Source: Cyanobacteria bacterium FACHB-471
Lineage (GTDB): Bacteria; Cyanobacteriota; Cyanobacteriia; Elainellales; Elainellaceae
Length of the DNA stretch: 64,000 nt
Assembly (NCBI GenBank): GCA_014695345.1
Contig: JACJOC010000087.1
Span: 62,001 to 126,000, forward strand
Direction of reading: 5' to 3'
Of this stretch, positions 9,611 through 18,640 are shown piece after piece (the first letter of the stretch is position 1; each line of letters starts with the position of its first letter). The notes beneath the pieces were generated by a model. It was not told the origin of the DNA, searched no databases, and saw nothing but the letters and a program-made list of their open reading frames with translations. The translations under genes were made by a program, and so were the position numbers.

Positions 9611-10168
9611 TTATTTCTGCTGAGTCGTACCTGTACTGGGTTGAAGCGCTTTAAGCTGCTTAGCAAAAAGTCCGGCTCCCGTCCCAATTACAGCTAGTGA
9701 AAAGCCAAAGGTGCCTGCCCAGGATTGGTTCTCAAGCTGTAGCTGCAACTTTACCCGCTCAGGAGTTTGGAGAAATCGGTTGATATCTTCCGTTACCTCA
9801 GTTTTCCAGTCTCGTTGTGTTGGGGAAGAGCTGGTCAAAGGAATTTCGCCTGCATGGGTAAGCAAAACAACTTGATAGCCAACGTGGTAATGATGGCGGT
9901 GTAGTTGTGCCAGCTTTGCTTCGTGTAAATCGGTTAGCGCTATTTCTTGAGTGGTAGAAGCGAGAGGTCTATAGGTTGTTAGCTTACAGACTCCGTCGGA
10001 AGTCGTGTCTGCCATAAGCGAAGCTTGACGGTGACAGGTTAAGGTTGTGAAGCCACCCACACCCATCAGTACAATACCTGTCATTGAAAGCAGAACACCC
10101 AGTAGCCATACTCCCCCTGGTCGAGGAACTGAATAGTTTTTAGACTTAATTGGTTCTAGAATGACCAT
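9611..10168 (-). CDS. Hypothetical membrane protein with two TM segments
   Basis: 185 residues from the ATG at 10168; a TTG seven codons upstream is the alternative start. One membrane helix near the N-terminus (VWLLGVLLSMTGIVLMGVGGF) and one near the C-terminus (TFGFSLAVIGTGAGLFAKQ) flank a soluble domain of about 100 residues containing a His-rich HRHHYHVGYQVVLLTHAG strand region. Both ends are likely cytoplasmic, with the middle either periplasmic or lumenal. The pattern resembles small cyanobacterial membrane proteins with a PH-like loop, but I do not recognise a named family. Confidence 0.75.
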   Translation of the reverse strand: MVILEPIKSKNYSVPRPGGVWLLGVLLSMTGIVLMGVGGFTTLTCHRQASLMADTTSDGVCKLTTYRPLASTTQEIALTDLHEAKLAQLHRHHYHVGYQVVLLTHAGEIPLTSSSPTQRDWKTEVTEDINRFLQTPERVKLQLQLENQSWAGTFGFSLAVIGTGAGLFAKQLKALQPSTGTTQQK

Positions 10169-10269
10169 ATTTTGAAATTTTTGAGTCAATGTCTGCTGTT
10201 GACGCTTGCTCTCCTGCTTTCTCTAAATATGGCATTGTCACTGAGGGGGACATCACGCTAAGTAGATAG

Positions 10270-10527
10270 ATGCCTAAGAAACAGAAATTTCCTTACCTTG
10301 TAGGTTCTAGATGGACAGCCCAACAAACGACTTGGGGTTGGCGGCACTTTCAGGTGGTTAATCGTAAAAATGAGGGACGTTGGGTGTTTGCTGAGATGGT
10401 TGCAGCCTGTGACCCATCGGTTCGCTTTTGGCTGAATGCAAAACAGCTTAAGGATAGGGAGTTGTGGTTGGCGGGATGGCAATCGTTGCAAGAGAGGGGA
10501 GAGGAAGAGATAAGAGATGAAGGATGA
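10270..10527 (+). CDS. Small Trp-rich protein, TIGR02450 family
   Basis: 85 residues with five tryptophans before residue 70: the pattern GSRWTAQ..WGWRHFQVVNRK, RWVFAEMVAACDPSVRFW and ELWLAGWQSL matches the short Trp-rich conserved family TIGR02450, found in cyanobacteria and proteobacteria. The family's function is unknown. The frame ends in an acidic tail. It is divergent from the membrane protein at 9611. Confidence 0.75.
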   Translation: MPKKQKFPYLVGSRWTAQQTTWGWRHFQVVNRKNEGRWVFAEMVAACDPSVRFWLNAKQLKDRELWLAGWQSLQERGEEEIRDEG

Positions 10528-10646
10528 GCAAGGCTTGCTTATTCTTGGGATGATTTTGAATGTAAACTTTCAGCTTTGCGTTCAAAATCATTCAATTGTT
10601 AAGCAATGCTGAAGAGGAAGGGAAGGTTGGGCGGTAGAATTTTGAG

Positions 10647-13079
10647 ATGAAAAATTTGCATTTGCCTGCTGAAATTCCTGCCTGTTCCTGGAAGCGTCCG
10701 ATTGGTCAAGGGTGGGACTCGCCCTATAAGGTTCGCTACGAGAGTAATTTGGACGATGGTCCCTGGCATGGAATGCCTCTGGGTGGGTTTGGGGCTGGCT
10801 GTATTGGTCGTTCTTCGCGAGGAGATTTTAATCTCTGGCACATCGATGGCGGAGAGCACGTGTTTCAATCGATGCCCGCTTGCCAATTCAGTGTGTTTGA
10901 ACAAGCAGAGGGTCAAACTGCTGAAGCTTATGCGCTCTGTACTCAGGCACCTAACGATGGCAGTTTGAGCGCGTGGCAGTGGTATCCCGATCGGGCGGAA
11001 GCTAGCACGACAGGGGAGTATCATGCGCTCTATCCACGAAGTTGGTTTGTTTATCAGAATGTGTTTCAGGCGACGCTGACTTGCGAGCAGTTTTCGCCAG
11101 TTTGGGCGAAGAATTATCAGGAGACGAGCTATCCGATCGCCATTTTTGAGTGGACGGCACACAATCCGACTGACCGACCGCTAACGCTGAGCATTATGCT
11201 GACCTGGCAAAACATGGCAGGTTGGTTTACAAATATGCTCAAGTCGCCCAAGGTGCAGGTGCGGGATGACGGTAGCCCAGTTTATCAATATCAGCCGCGT
11301 TTAGGTGAGAGCAACGGCAATTCTAACCAGTGGAAAAGCGATCGCCACTTTGCAGGCTGCTTAATGGATCAGTCCGATCGCCAGGAAACACCTCAAGAAG
11401 GCGATGGACAGTGGGCGATCGCCACCCTAACAAACCCCAATGCAGAAACCTTTTACAACACTCGCTGGAACTCTGCTGGAGATGGAGCAGAACTCTGGCA
11501 GTCATTCTCTAAAGATGGTTCGCTGCAAAGTGTAGATGACCAAACTCCGGCTGCCGATGGTGAGCAGGTTGGTGTGGCGATCGCCGTTCGTTTTACTTTG
11601 GCTCCAGGTGAAACCCGAAAAATTCCATTTGTGTTGAGTTGGGATTTTCCGGTAACGGAGTTTGCCACTGGGATTAATTATTTTCGTCGCTACACAGACT
11701 TCTTTGGAACTAGTGGTAGAAATGCCTGGGCGATTGCTCAGACTGCTCTCGACTTATACCCCACTTGGCAGCAGCAAATTCAGACTTGGCAGCAGCCGAT
11801 TTTGGATGACCAGGATTTGCCCGACTGGTTCAAAATGGCGCTGTTTAATGAACTGTATGACTTGACTAGCGGCGGGACGCTTTGGAGTGCAGCAAGCGAT
11901 CGCGATCCAGTAGGTCAGTTTGCGGTGTTGGAATGTCTTGACTACCGTTGGTATGAAAGCCTGGATGTGAGGCTCTATGGTTCTTTTGCGCTAATGATGC
12001 TCTGGCCGGAGCTAGACAAATCGGTGCTGAGAGCTTTTGCGAGAGCTATTCCGGCAGCAGACGATACGCCGCGTGTGATTGGCTACTACTACACGATTGG
12101 GGCAGAAAGTCCGATCGCCGTTCGCAAAGCTGGAAACGCTACGCCCCATGACTTGGGCGCACCCAACGAGCATCCCTGGGAAAAGACTAACTACACTAGC
12201 TATCAAGACTGCAACCTGTGGAAGGATTTGGGCTGTGACTTCGTTTTGCAGGTTTACCGGAATTTTGTTTTAACGGGCAGTACGGATTATGAATTTTTGA
12301 TAGAGTGCTGGCCAGCAATTGAGCGGGCGATCGCCTACCTCAAAACCTTTGACCTGGATAACGATGGCATTCCCGAAAACTCTGGTGCGCCCGACCAAAC
12401 CTTCGATGACTGGCGGTTACAGGGAGTTAGCGCTTACTGTGGCGGACTGTGGATTACGGCACTAGAGGCGGCGATCGCCATTGGTCAACTCTTGCAGCAA
12501 TCAGATCCAGCCAATCCCCAATCCCTAATCCCTAACCCCCAATCCCTGATTTCCACCTACCAGACTTGGCTCACTCAATCCCGCCCCCTCTATCAGGAGA
12601 AACTCTGGAACGGACAGTACTACCGTCTCGATAGTGGCAGTGGTTCTGATGTCGTGATGGCAGATCAGCTTTGCGGACAGTTTTATGCCCGCCTGTTAAA
12701 ACTGCCTGACGTTGTGCCTACCGGTTGTGTTCGATCTGCTTTAGAAGCAGTTTACGAGGCTTGCTTCCTCAAATTTCACGATGGCAAATTTGGCGCAGCG
12801 AATGGAGTCAGACCAGATGGTTCTCCCGTTAATCCCAAGGACACTCATCCGCTAGAAGTTTGGACAGGCATCAATTTTGGCTTGGCTGCCTTCCTGGTAC
12901 AGATGGATATGAAAGATGAGGCGTTTCAAATTACCGAAGCTGTAGTCCGGCAAGTTTATGAAAACGGGCTACAGTTTCGCACACCAGAAGCGATTACCTC
13001 TGCTGGCACTTTTCGGGCTAGCCATTATCTCCGAGCAATGGCTATCTGGCTGATTTATGGAGTTTTGCGCCGCTTTTAG
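10647..13079 (+). CDS. GH116 family glucosylceramidase/beta-glucosidase
   Basis: 810 residues. The N-terminal beta-sandwich domain (Pfam GBA2_N) opens with MPLGGFGAGCIGRSSRGDF, and the C-terminal (alpha/alpha)6 barrel contains LECLDYRWYESLDVRLYGS and DNDGIPENSGAPDQTFD. By comparison with human GBA2 and bacterial GH116, E429 in the first motif is the nucleophile and D583 in the second is the acid/base, so the active site looks intact. GH116 enzymes cleave beta-glucosides, including glucosylceramide. No signal peptide, so cytoplasmic. Residues about 622-636 (NPQSLIPNPQSL) are encoded by a heptanucleotide repeat and look like an in-frame insertion between two barrel helices. Confidence 0.93.
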   Translation: MKNLHLPAEIPACSWKRPIGQGWDSPYKVRYESNLDDGPWHGMPLGGFGAGCIGRSSRGDFNLWHIDGGEHVFQSMPACQFSVFEQAEGQTAEAYALCTQAPNDGSLSAWQWYPDRAEASTTGEYHALYPRSWFVYQNVFQATLTCEQFSPVWAKNYQETSYPIAIFEWTAHNPTDRPLTLSIMLTWQNMAGWFTNMLKSPKVQVRDDGSPVYQYQPRLGESNGNSNQWKSDRHFAGCLMDQSDRQETPQEGDGQWAIATLTNPNAETFYNTRWNSAGDGAELWQSFSKDGSLQSVDDQTPAADGEQVGVAIAVRFTLAPGETRKIPFVLSWDFPVTEFATGINYFRRYTDFFGTSGRNAWAIAQTALDLYPTWQQQIQTWQQPILDDQDLPDWFKMALFNELYDLTSGGTLWSAASDRDPVGQFAVLECLDYRWYESLDVRLYGSFALMMLWPELDKSVLRAFARAIPAADDTPRVIGYYYTIGAESPIAVRKAGNATPHDLGAPNEHPWEKTNYTSYQDCNLWKDLGCDFVLQVYRNFVLTGSTDYEFLIECWPAIERAIAYLKTFDLDNDGIPENSGAPDQTFDDWRLQGVSAYCGGLWITALEAAIAIGQLLQQSDPANPQSLIPNPQSLISTYQTWLTQSRPLYQEKLWNGQYYRLDSGSGSDVVMADQLCGQFYARLLKLPDVVPTGCVRSALEAVYEACFLKFHDGKFGAANGVRPDGSPVNPKDTHPLEVWTGINFGLAAFLVQMDMKDEAFQITEAVVRQVYENGLQFRTPEAITSAGTFRASHYLRAMAIWLIYGVLRRF
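12512..12553 (+). repeat. Short tandem heptanucleotide repeat (STRR) inside the GH116 gene
   Basis: Six consecutive 7-nt units: CAATCCC, CAATCCC, TAATCCC, TAACCCC, CAATCCC, TGATTTC. This is the STRR type known from filamentous cyanobacteria. Because 42 nt is a multiple of three it does not break the frame. Confidence 0.8.
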
Positions 13080-13085
13080 TTAGGC

Positions 13086-13691
13086 TTAGTTTGCTGAAGT
13101 ATTGGTCTTGAGCTGAGCGGCTTTCAGCTCAAGCTGCTTTTTTTCGTACTCAAGTTGGTTTTTTTCTTGCTTCAAAGTTTCTTCCAGCTCTAGAATTTGG
13201 TCACGCTGAGCTTTTAGTTCTAACAGGTCTTGAATTTGCTTTTTTTCAAGCTCAAGCTGCTTTTTTTCTCGCTTCAGGTTTTCTTCTAGCTCTTGAATCT
13301 GGTCACGCCGAGCTTCCATTTCTAGAGCACGTCGCCCAAGCTCCTGGCTCTGTAGCGTGAGTGATTGTCGCCACTGTTCGGCCCGCTGTACTTCCTGCTG
13401 CAAAATTTCTGGGGTTACACCCGTTGCTAGATATTGCTGAATGATTTCAGTCAGCCAGTCTGCTGCATCCTGGATGTTTTCAACTTGTCGCAAATCATTC
13501 AGCTGAACTAGTAAAAGTGCCCCTTTACCCAGATCACATCCCTCTGCATAGACAGTATTATCTTCTTCAGAGAAAATTGCCCAGGCATGTTCGGCTTTTT
13601 GGTATGCAAGCAGTTGCAGTTTCGTCTTGCCGACAGCGTCTTTTTCCTGCACCTGAGCCAAATAGAGCATTTCAGCAACAAGATTAACCAA
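13086..13691 (-). CDS. Hypothetical coiled-coil protein
   Basis: 201 residues from a TTG; an ATG at 13670 is an equally possible start. The N-terminal 95 residues form a small globular domain (KLQLLAYQKAEHAWAIFSEED, GALLLVQLND), and residues about 100-195 are a long charged coiled coil rich in Gln, Glu, Lys and Leu. The coil holds an internal near-duplication: RRDQIQELEENLKREKKQLE is followed about 34 residues later by QRDQILELEETLKQEKNQLE. I do not recognise a named family. It is convergent with the GH116 gene, six bases from its stop. Confidence 0.75.
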   Translation of the reverse strand: MVNLVAEMLYLAQVQEKDAVGKTKLQLLAYQKAEHAWAIFSEEDNTVYAEGCDLGKGALLLVQLNDLRQVENIQDAADWLTEIIQQYLATGVTPEILQQEVQRAEQWRQSLTLQSQELGRRALEMEARRDQIQELEENLKREKKQLELEKKQIQDLLELKAQRDQILELEETLKQEKNQLEYEKKQLELKAAQLKTNTSAN

Positions 13692-13861
13692 TTCTTGAAT
13701 GACAGTATATCTTCATATCTTGTCTGACACCCAGCTAAAGATGTCTCGATTCTGTGAAGATATTCGAGTGGAGTCGAGGGAAGCCATTTATAAGAAGCAG
13801 GGGAATTACCTGATGCTTACAACCACCCTTTAACACCTTAGCGGGACCTGATCCGGATTAA

Positions 13862-13940
13862 ATGGTGTGGCTTACTGAATTTATTAAGGGAGCCTGATGT
13901 TTTCTGAAGACTAACCCTACTCAGTGAAAGCCACAACCAT
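13862..13940. other. Imperfect long hairpin between valS and the coiled-coil gene
   Basis: ATGGTGTGGCTTACTGA at 13862-13878 pairs with TCAGT..AAGCCAC..ACCAT at 13921-13940 with small bulges and a loop of about 42 nt. It lies immediately past the valS stop on the minus strand and could be the 3'-untranslated structure of that mRNA, but no T-run follows the stem. Confidence 0.4.
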
Positions 13941-13947
13941 CACAGGG

Positions 13948-16900
13948 TTAGAGACGGCTGATGCGATCGCGCAAAATCTCTGCCTGCTTCTCCGCCTCAG
14001 CGAGTGAATTCCTGGCTGCCTGAACCACATCTGCCGGAGCTTTATCGACAAATTTGGGATTGCTAAGGCGATCGCGCAGGATCTGGCTTTCGGACTCTGC
14101 TTTCGCTAAATCCTTTTTCAGCTTAGCTTGCAGCGCTTCTACATCTACTACGCCTTCCAGCGGAATGAGAACCTGCACCGTGCCCACGACTCCGGAGATC
14201 ATCTGCTGCTGGGGCAGCTTTTCGACCGTCAGCGTTTGGGTGGTGGCTATGGGTTGTGGCAGAGGATCTTGAGGATTGGAAGATGACGACATTTTGCCTG
14301 CAACTTGCGCTGTCACTGCGTCGAGTTGTTCGGCAAAGCCCTGACGGTCGGTCGCACGGATCAAGAAGCGGTAGATAAACCAGATGGTATACCCTAACCC
14401 AATCAGCTCCAGGAAGGGCGAGATCAGCAGCAGGCTATCTACAGCATCCAGCACACCCAGTGTGACTTTGACGACAATCAGCAGCGCCAGAATTAATCCC
14501 AGAGCGATCGCCGGTTTGCGGTACGGACTGAGTGTCTGGGTGCTAGGTTTGAGCGGACGTGGAACCACAGGACGTTCGATCGCTTCAATGGTCAAATTCT
14601 CAACTTTGGCTAGGTCTTTGATGTAGTCCTGCCCTCCGGTAAGGATTTGCTGTTCGCGATCGCTCTCTGTCTGCAAGTTTGTTTGAATCTTTATCCCTGG
14701 CTTAATGTCTGCCTCAGCCCGCAAGTTGCGAACCGTGCGAATGGTGCCAATTAATAGGTCAAACTGCGCTTCCAGATCAGCATCAATCAGGCTTTCGTCT
14801 ACTTCAGGGTAAGCCTGAAGTGCCAAGTACCGATTTTCTTCAGCCTGCGTGAGCGTATGCCAAACTTCCTCGGTGATGTGCGGCATAAACGGATGCAGCA
14901 GCCGCAGGATGCCGTCTAGCACATGGGCCAGCGTCTGCTGAGCAATTTCCCTAGATTTCAGTTCGGCTGGGCTGACTTCTGCCGACTGTGCCTTGAACAG
15001 TCTGGACTTGACTAGCTCAATGTACCAGTCGCAGAAATCGCCCCAGATGAACTCATACAGTCCTTTGGCGGCTTCACCCAAACCGTAGTTGTCGATGTCG
15101 TCGCGAGTTTGGCGAACTACCTGGTTGTAGCGGGAGAGAATCCAGCGATCGCTCAATTCCAACTCATCCGCCTGAGGTTTGCCTAATTGCTCTGGCGTTT
15201 TGCCGTCCAGATTCATCATCACAAACCGAGAAGCATTCCACAGCTTGTTGGTAAAGTTGCGCGATGCCTCGACTGAAACCGATTCGTCGGTCTTGCGGTT
15301 ATATTCCAGGCGAATGTCTTGACCCGCACCCGCCACTTCTCGAATCAGCGTATAGCGCAGTGCATCAGTGCCGTATTTGTCGATTAGAATCAGCGGGTCG
15401 ATGCCGTTGTTTGCCGATTTCGACATCTTTTTGTTGTTTTCATCCCGCACTAGACCGTGAATGTAGACCGTGCTAAACGGCATTTTTCCGGTAAAGTGCC
15501 CTGCCATCATGGTCATTCGCGCTACCCAGAAGAAGATGATGTCAAATCCCGTAACTAGCGTGGTTGTAGGATAGTAGCGCTCCAAGTCAGGCGTTTCCTC
15601 CGGCCAGCCCATTGTCGAGAAGGGCCACAGACCAGATGAAAACCAGGTATCTAGTACATCAGGATCTTGAGCAAGCTGAACGTTATCGCCAAACTGCTGT
15701 CGTGCTTGCTCCCAGGCATTTGCTTCACTGGTGGCAACGACAAACGGCGTGTCGTCGGTAATCTGCCCGTCAGTTTTGTTGATGGCGTACCAGGCAGGAA
15801 TTTGGTGCCCCCACCAGAGTTGGCGAGAAATGCACCAGTCTTTCAGGCTGACCAGCCAATCCCGATATACTTTCGTCCACCGTTCAGGTACGAAGACGGG
15901 ATCGTCCTGCTGATCGAGAAACTCTAGTGCCCGATCTGCCATAGGGCGAATTTTGACAAACCACTGGGTAGACAGCAGCGGCTCGATGGGTACTTTGCCG
16001 CGATCGCTATACGGCACTGTGTGGCGATAATCCTCTACTTTCACCAGGAAGCCTTCCTCTTCCAGGCGCTTTACCACGTTCTTGCGTGCCTCAAACCGAT
16101 CCTGTCCCTCAAACTCTCCCGCATTGGCGTTGAGTGACCCATCCTTGTTCATGATGTTGATGAAGGGCAGGTTGTGGCGTTTGCCCATCTCAAAGTCATT
16201 TGGGTCGTGAGCAGGCGTGATTTTCACACAGCCTGTGCCAAAGCTGGAATCAACATATTCGTCCGCAATAATCGGGATTTCGCGTCCCATAATTGGCAGT
16301 GTCAGCGTTTTGCCCACCAGATGCTTATAGCGCTCATCCTTAGGATTAACCGCTACGGCAGTGTCGCCCAGCATCGTCTCAGGGCGCGTCGTTGCAACTT
16401 CAACAGAACCGGAGCTGTCCGTCAGCGGATAGCGGAAATGCCAGAGGTGCCCGTTGACTTCCTGATTTTCCACCTCCAAGTCAGACACGGCAGATTGGCT
16501 GGCAGGACACCAGTTCACCAAATACTGGCCGCGATAGATTAGCCCTTCGTTGTAGAGACGTGAGAAGGCTTCCAGGACTGCTTTGGAAAGACCCTCATCC
16601 ATCGTGAAGCGTTCGCGTGACCAGTCGACGGAAACGCCTAGCCGCCGCAGTTGTCCCACAATGGTGCCGCCTGATTCTTTCTTCCATTCCCAAGCCCGTT
16701 CCAGGAAGGCTTCGCGTCCGACCTCGTCACGGGTTTTGCCTTGCGATCGCAACTCCCGCTCTAGGATTGTTTGCACCGCAATGCTGGCGTGGTCAGTTCC
16801 CGGTAGCCACAGAGTATTGTGCCCGATCATCCGGTGATAGCGCACCAGCGTATCGATCAGGGCATTTTCAAAGGCGTGACCCATGTGCAAGCTGCCTGTG

Positions 16901-17046
16901 ACGTTGGGCGGCGGAATCACGACGCAATACGGCTCACCCGGTTGATTAGGGTCTGCTTTAAAGACCTGATCTTCCTCCCAGTGCTGTTGCCATTTAGCTT
17001 CAGTCAAGGAGGGGTCGTATTGGCTGGGCAAGTTGGTTGCAGTCAT
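13948..17046 (-). CDS. valS: Valyl-tRNA synthetase with inserted CAAD membrane domain
   Basis: 1032 residues from the ATG at 17046; upstream codons lack family sequence. Class I synthetase: HIGH motif as HMGH in [15 protein letters not shown], editing domain ([16 protein letters not shown]), KMSKS as [10 protein letters not shown], anticodon-binding domain, and a C-terminal Leu-rich coiled coil ([18 protein letters not shown]). Between the anticodon domain and that coil lies about 110 residues with two membrane helices ([20 protein letters not shown] and [20 protein letters not shown]). This is the CAAD domain found appended to some cyanobacterial synthetases, where it anchors the enzyme to thylakoid membrane. 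Function: charges tRNA-Val with valine, with ATP. Confidence 0.97.
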   Translation of the reverse strand: MTATNLPSQYDPSLTEAKWQQHWEEDQVFKADPNQPGEPYCVVIPPPNVTGSLHMGHAFENALIDTLVRYHRMIGHNTLWLPGTDHASIAVQTILERELRSQGKTRDEVGREAFLERAWEWKKESGGTIVGQLRRLGVSVDWSRERFTMDEGLSKAVLEAFSRLYNEGLIYRGQYLVNWCPASQSAVSDLEVENQEVNGHLWHFRYPLTDSSGSVEVATTRPETMLGDTAVAVNPKDERYKHLVGKTLTLPIMGREIPIIADEYVDSSFGTGCVKITPAHDPNDFEMGKRHNLPFINIMNKDGSLNANAGEFEGQDRFEARKNVVKRLEEEGFLVKVEDYRHTVPYSDRGKVPIEPLLSTQWFVKIRPMADRALEFLDQQDDPVFVPERWTKVYRDWLVSLKDWCISRQLWWGHQIPAWYAINKTDGQITDDTPFVVATSEANAWEQARQQFGDNVQLAQDPDVLDTWFSSGLWPFSTMGWPEETPDLERYYPTTTLVTGFDIIFFWVARMTMMAGHFTGKMPFSTVYIHGLVRDENNKKMSKSANNGIDPLILIDKYGTDALRYTLIREVAGAGQDIRLEYNRKTDESVSVEASRNFTNKLWNASRFVMMNLDGKTPEQLGKPQADELELSDRWILSRYNQVVRQTRDDIDNYGLGEAAKGLYEFIWGDFCDWYIELVKSRLFKAQSAEVSPAELKSREIAQQTLAHVLDGILRLLHPFMPHITEEVWHTLTQAEENRYLALQAYPEVDESLIDADLEAQFDLLIGTIRTVRNLRAEADIKPGIKIQTNLQTESDREQQILTGGQDYIKDLAKVENLTIEAIERPVVPRPLKPSTQTLSPYRKPAIALGLILALLIVVKVTLGVLDAVDSLLLISPFLELIGLGYTIWFIYRFLIRATDRQGFAEQLDAVTAQVAGKMSSSSNPQDPLPQPIATTQTLTVEKLPQQQMISGVVGTVQVLIPLEGVVDVEALQAKLKKDLAKAESESQILRDRLSNPKFVDKAPADVVQAARNSLAEAEKQAEILRDRISRL

Positions 17047-17231
17047 GAAGGAAGTGGGAAAGTAAAAGGGCAAGCTCTTCAGTTTACTTAAAATTTTGCC
17101 ATGAGCGATCGCCAAGCTGCTCATCGAGAATTGTTTGAGTAAGCAGCGAAAAGGCGCAGACAGGGCTCATTTTCAGCTAAAACTCATCTAGGGTAAATAC
17201 ACTGCTGTTTAAGAATGAAATCAGGATTAAG

Positions 17232-17864
17232 TTGACAGAGACAAACCATCTGATAGTTTTTACCCGATATCCAGAAGTTGGCAAAACTAAAACTCGCTTA
17301 ATTCCAGCCTTGGGAGCAGCGGGCGCGGCTGCACTTCAGCGGCAGATGACAGAATTCACTCTGAAACGGGTGGAGAAGCTAGCTCAGCAGCAGGACAGGT
17401 TAAATTCCCCTCTATCTGTGGAAATTAGATTTGCGGGAGGCGATCGCTCCCTCATGCAAGACTGGCTTGGTTCTCGCTGGAGCTGTCAACCCCAAGCTAC
17501 AGGTGACCTAGGAGAACGAATGCGGCTTGCGTTTCAGTCTGCATTTGAGACGGGTAGCAAGCATGTTGTGACGATTGGGATAGATTGTCCCGGACTGGAT
17601 TCTGCCACGCTAGCACAAGCGTTTCAGGCATTGCAGGATCACGACTTGGTCTTAGGTCCAGCAACTGATGGGGGCTACTATCTGATTGGGCTGCGTTCCT
17701 TGGTTCCAGAGCTATTTAGCGGAATTGACTGGGGAACCGACCAAGTTTTTCGGCAAACTATAGCAGTCGCGAAGGCAAAGGAATTGGCGATCGCCACTCT
17801 CGCTCCCCTCACCGATGTTGATCACCCAGAAGACCTACCCATCTGGGAGGCAACCCAAGCGTGA
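17232..17864 (+). CDS. TIGR04282-family glycosyltransferase (DUF2064)
   Basis: 210 residues from a TTG start. It begins LIVFTRYPEVGKTKTRLIPALG, the nucleotide-binding signature of DUF2064/TIGR04282 proteins (GT-A-like fold), with the later GIDCPGL and DLVLGPATDGGYYLIGL motifs. Databases name the family arsenosugar biosynthesis glycosyltransferase or rSAM/selenodomain-associated transferase 1. Its stop overlaps the next gene's GTG as GTGA, so translation is probably coupled. The pair with the next gene is the usual arrangement. No methyltransferase or radical SAM gene of an arsenosugar pathway is nearby, so the substrate is uncertain. Confidence 0.85.
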   Translation: MTETNHLIVFTRYPEVGKTKTRLIPALGAAGAAALQRQMTEFTLKRVEKLAQQQDRLNSPLSVEIRFAGGDRSLMQDWLGSRWSCQPQATGDLGERMRLAFQSAFETGSKHVVTIGIDCPGLDSATLAQAFQALQDHDLVLGPATDGGYYLIGLRSLVPELFSGIDWGTDQVFRQTIAVAKAKELAIATLAPLTDVDHPEDLPIWEATQA

Positions 17865-18574
17865 GGCATTCACAGAATCGTTTCTCTTCTCCCAAGATTT
17901 CCATCATTATCCCAGTGCTGAATGAGGCAAATGTGATTCAGCAGATCCTCGACCAGATTCGCAGTTCTATCATTGAAATTATCGTTGTGGATGGCGGCAG
18001 TCATGATCGAACCGTTGAAATTGTGAAATCTTTGGGCGATCGCGTCATTCACTCAAGACCAGGGAGAGCCTATCAAATGAACGCTGGGGCAAGAGCCGCA
18101 AGCGGGGAGATTTTGCTGTTTCTCCATGCCGATACTCGGTTGCCAAAGGAATTCGCTGGTCTGATCTGCCAAACGTTAGCTCAACCCAAAACGATCGCCG
18201 GGGCGTTCGCGCTGAGGATTGACGGGCAGAATCCAGGACTCAGGTTGGTGGAGTGGGGGGTAAATATGCGATCGCGCTACTTCCAAATGCCCTATGGCGA
18301 TCAGGCACTATTTCTTAGAGCAGAAACTTTTCATCACTTTGGCCGCTTTCCAGAACTGCCAATCATGGAAGATTTTGAGTTAGTTCGGCGGCTGCGCCGA
18401 AAGGGGAAGGTGGCGATCACCCCTGCCTCAGTCCTCACCTCAGCCCGACGCTGGGAAAAGCTAGGGGTTATAAGAACAACGCTGCTTAACCAGGTGATTA
18501 TTGCGGCTTATTTACTGGGAATTTCGCCAGAGAAGATTGTGAGATGGTATCGGGGCGATCGCCGCCCTCGCTAG
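17861..18574 (+). CDS. TIGR04283-family glycosyltransferase 2
   Basis: 237 residues, GTG start overlapping the previous stop by four bases. A GT2 family enzyme: KISIIIPVLNEANVI at the N-terminus, IIVVDGGSHDRTVEI, the DxD-type motif in LLFLHADTRLP, and MPYGDQALFLR and MEDFELVRRLRRKG toward the acceptor site. It matches the TIGR04283 partner of TIGR04282. A weakly hydrophobic C-terminal stretch (VIIAAYLLGISPEKIV) may associate with membrane. Ends just before a strong bidirectional terminator. Confidence 0.87.
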   Translation: MRHSQNRFSSPKISIIIPVLNEANVIQQILDQIRSSIIEIIVVDGGSHDRTVEIVKSLGDRVIHSRPGRAYQMNAGARAASGEILLFLHADTRLPKEFAGLICQTLAQPKTIAGAFALRIDGQNPGLRLVEWGVNMRSRYFQMPYGDQALFLRAETFHHFGRFPELPIMEDFELVRRLRRKGKVAITPASVLTSARRWEKLGVIRTTLLNQVIIAAYLLGISPEKIVRWYRGDRRPR

Positions 18575-18578
18575 ATAT

Positions 18579-18624
18579 AAAACCGGGGATTGTAGAAAGC
18601 TATAGCTCTACAATCCCCGGTTTT
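18579..18624. terminator. Bidirectional terminator between convergent genes
   Basis: 18-bp perfect stem, AAAACCGGGGATTGTAGA at 18579-18596 and its complement at 18607-18624, with a 10-nt loop. The A-run before and T-run after the stem give termination for the glycosyltransferase operon and for the convergent DUF1517 gene. Confidence 0.88.
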
Positions 18625-18640
18625 GCATTACCTGAACAGA

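Noticed and set aside
17047-17124. Longer N-terminus for valyl-tRNA synthetase
   Set aside because: The 26 extra codons have no family sequence, and conserved ValRS sequence begins at the ATG at 17046.
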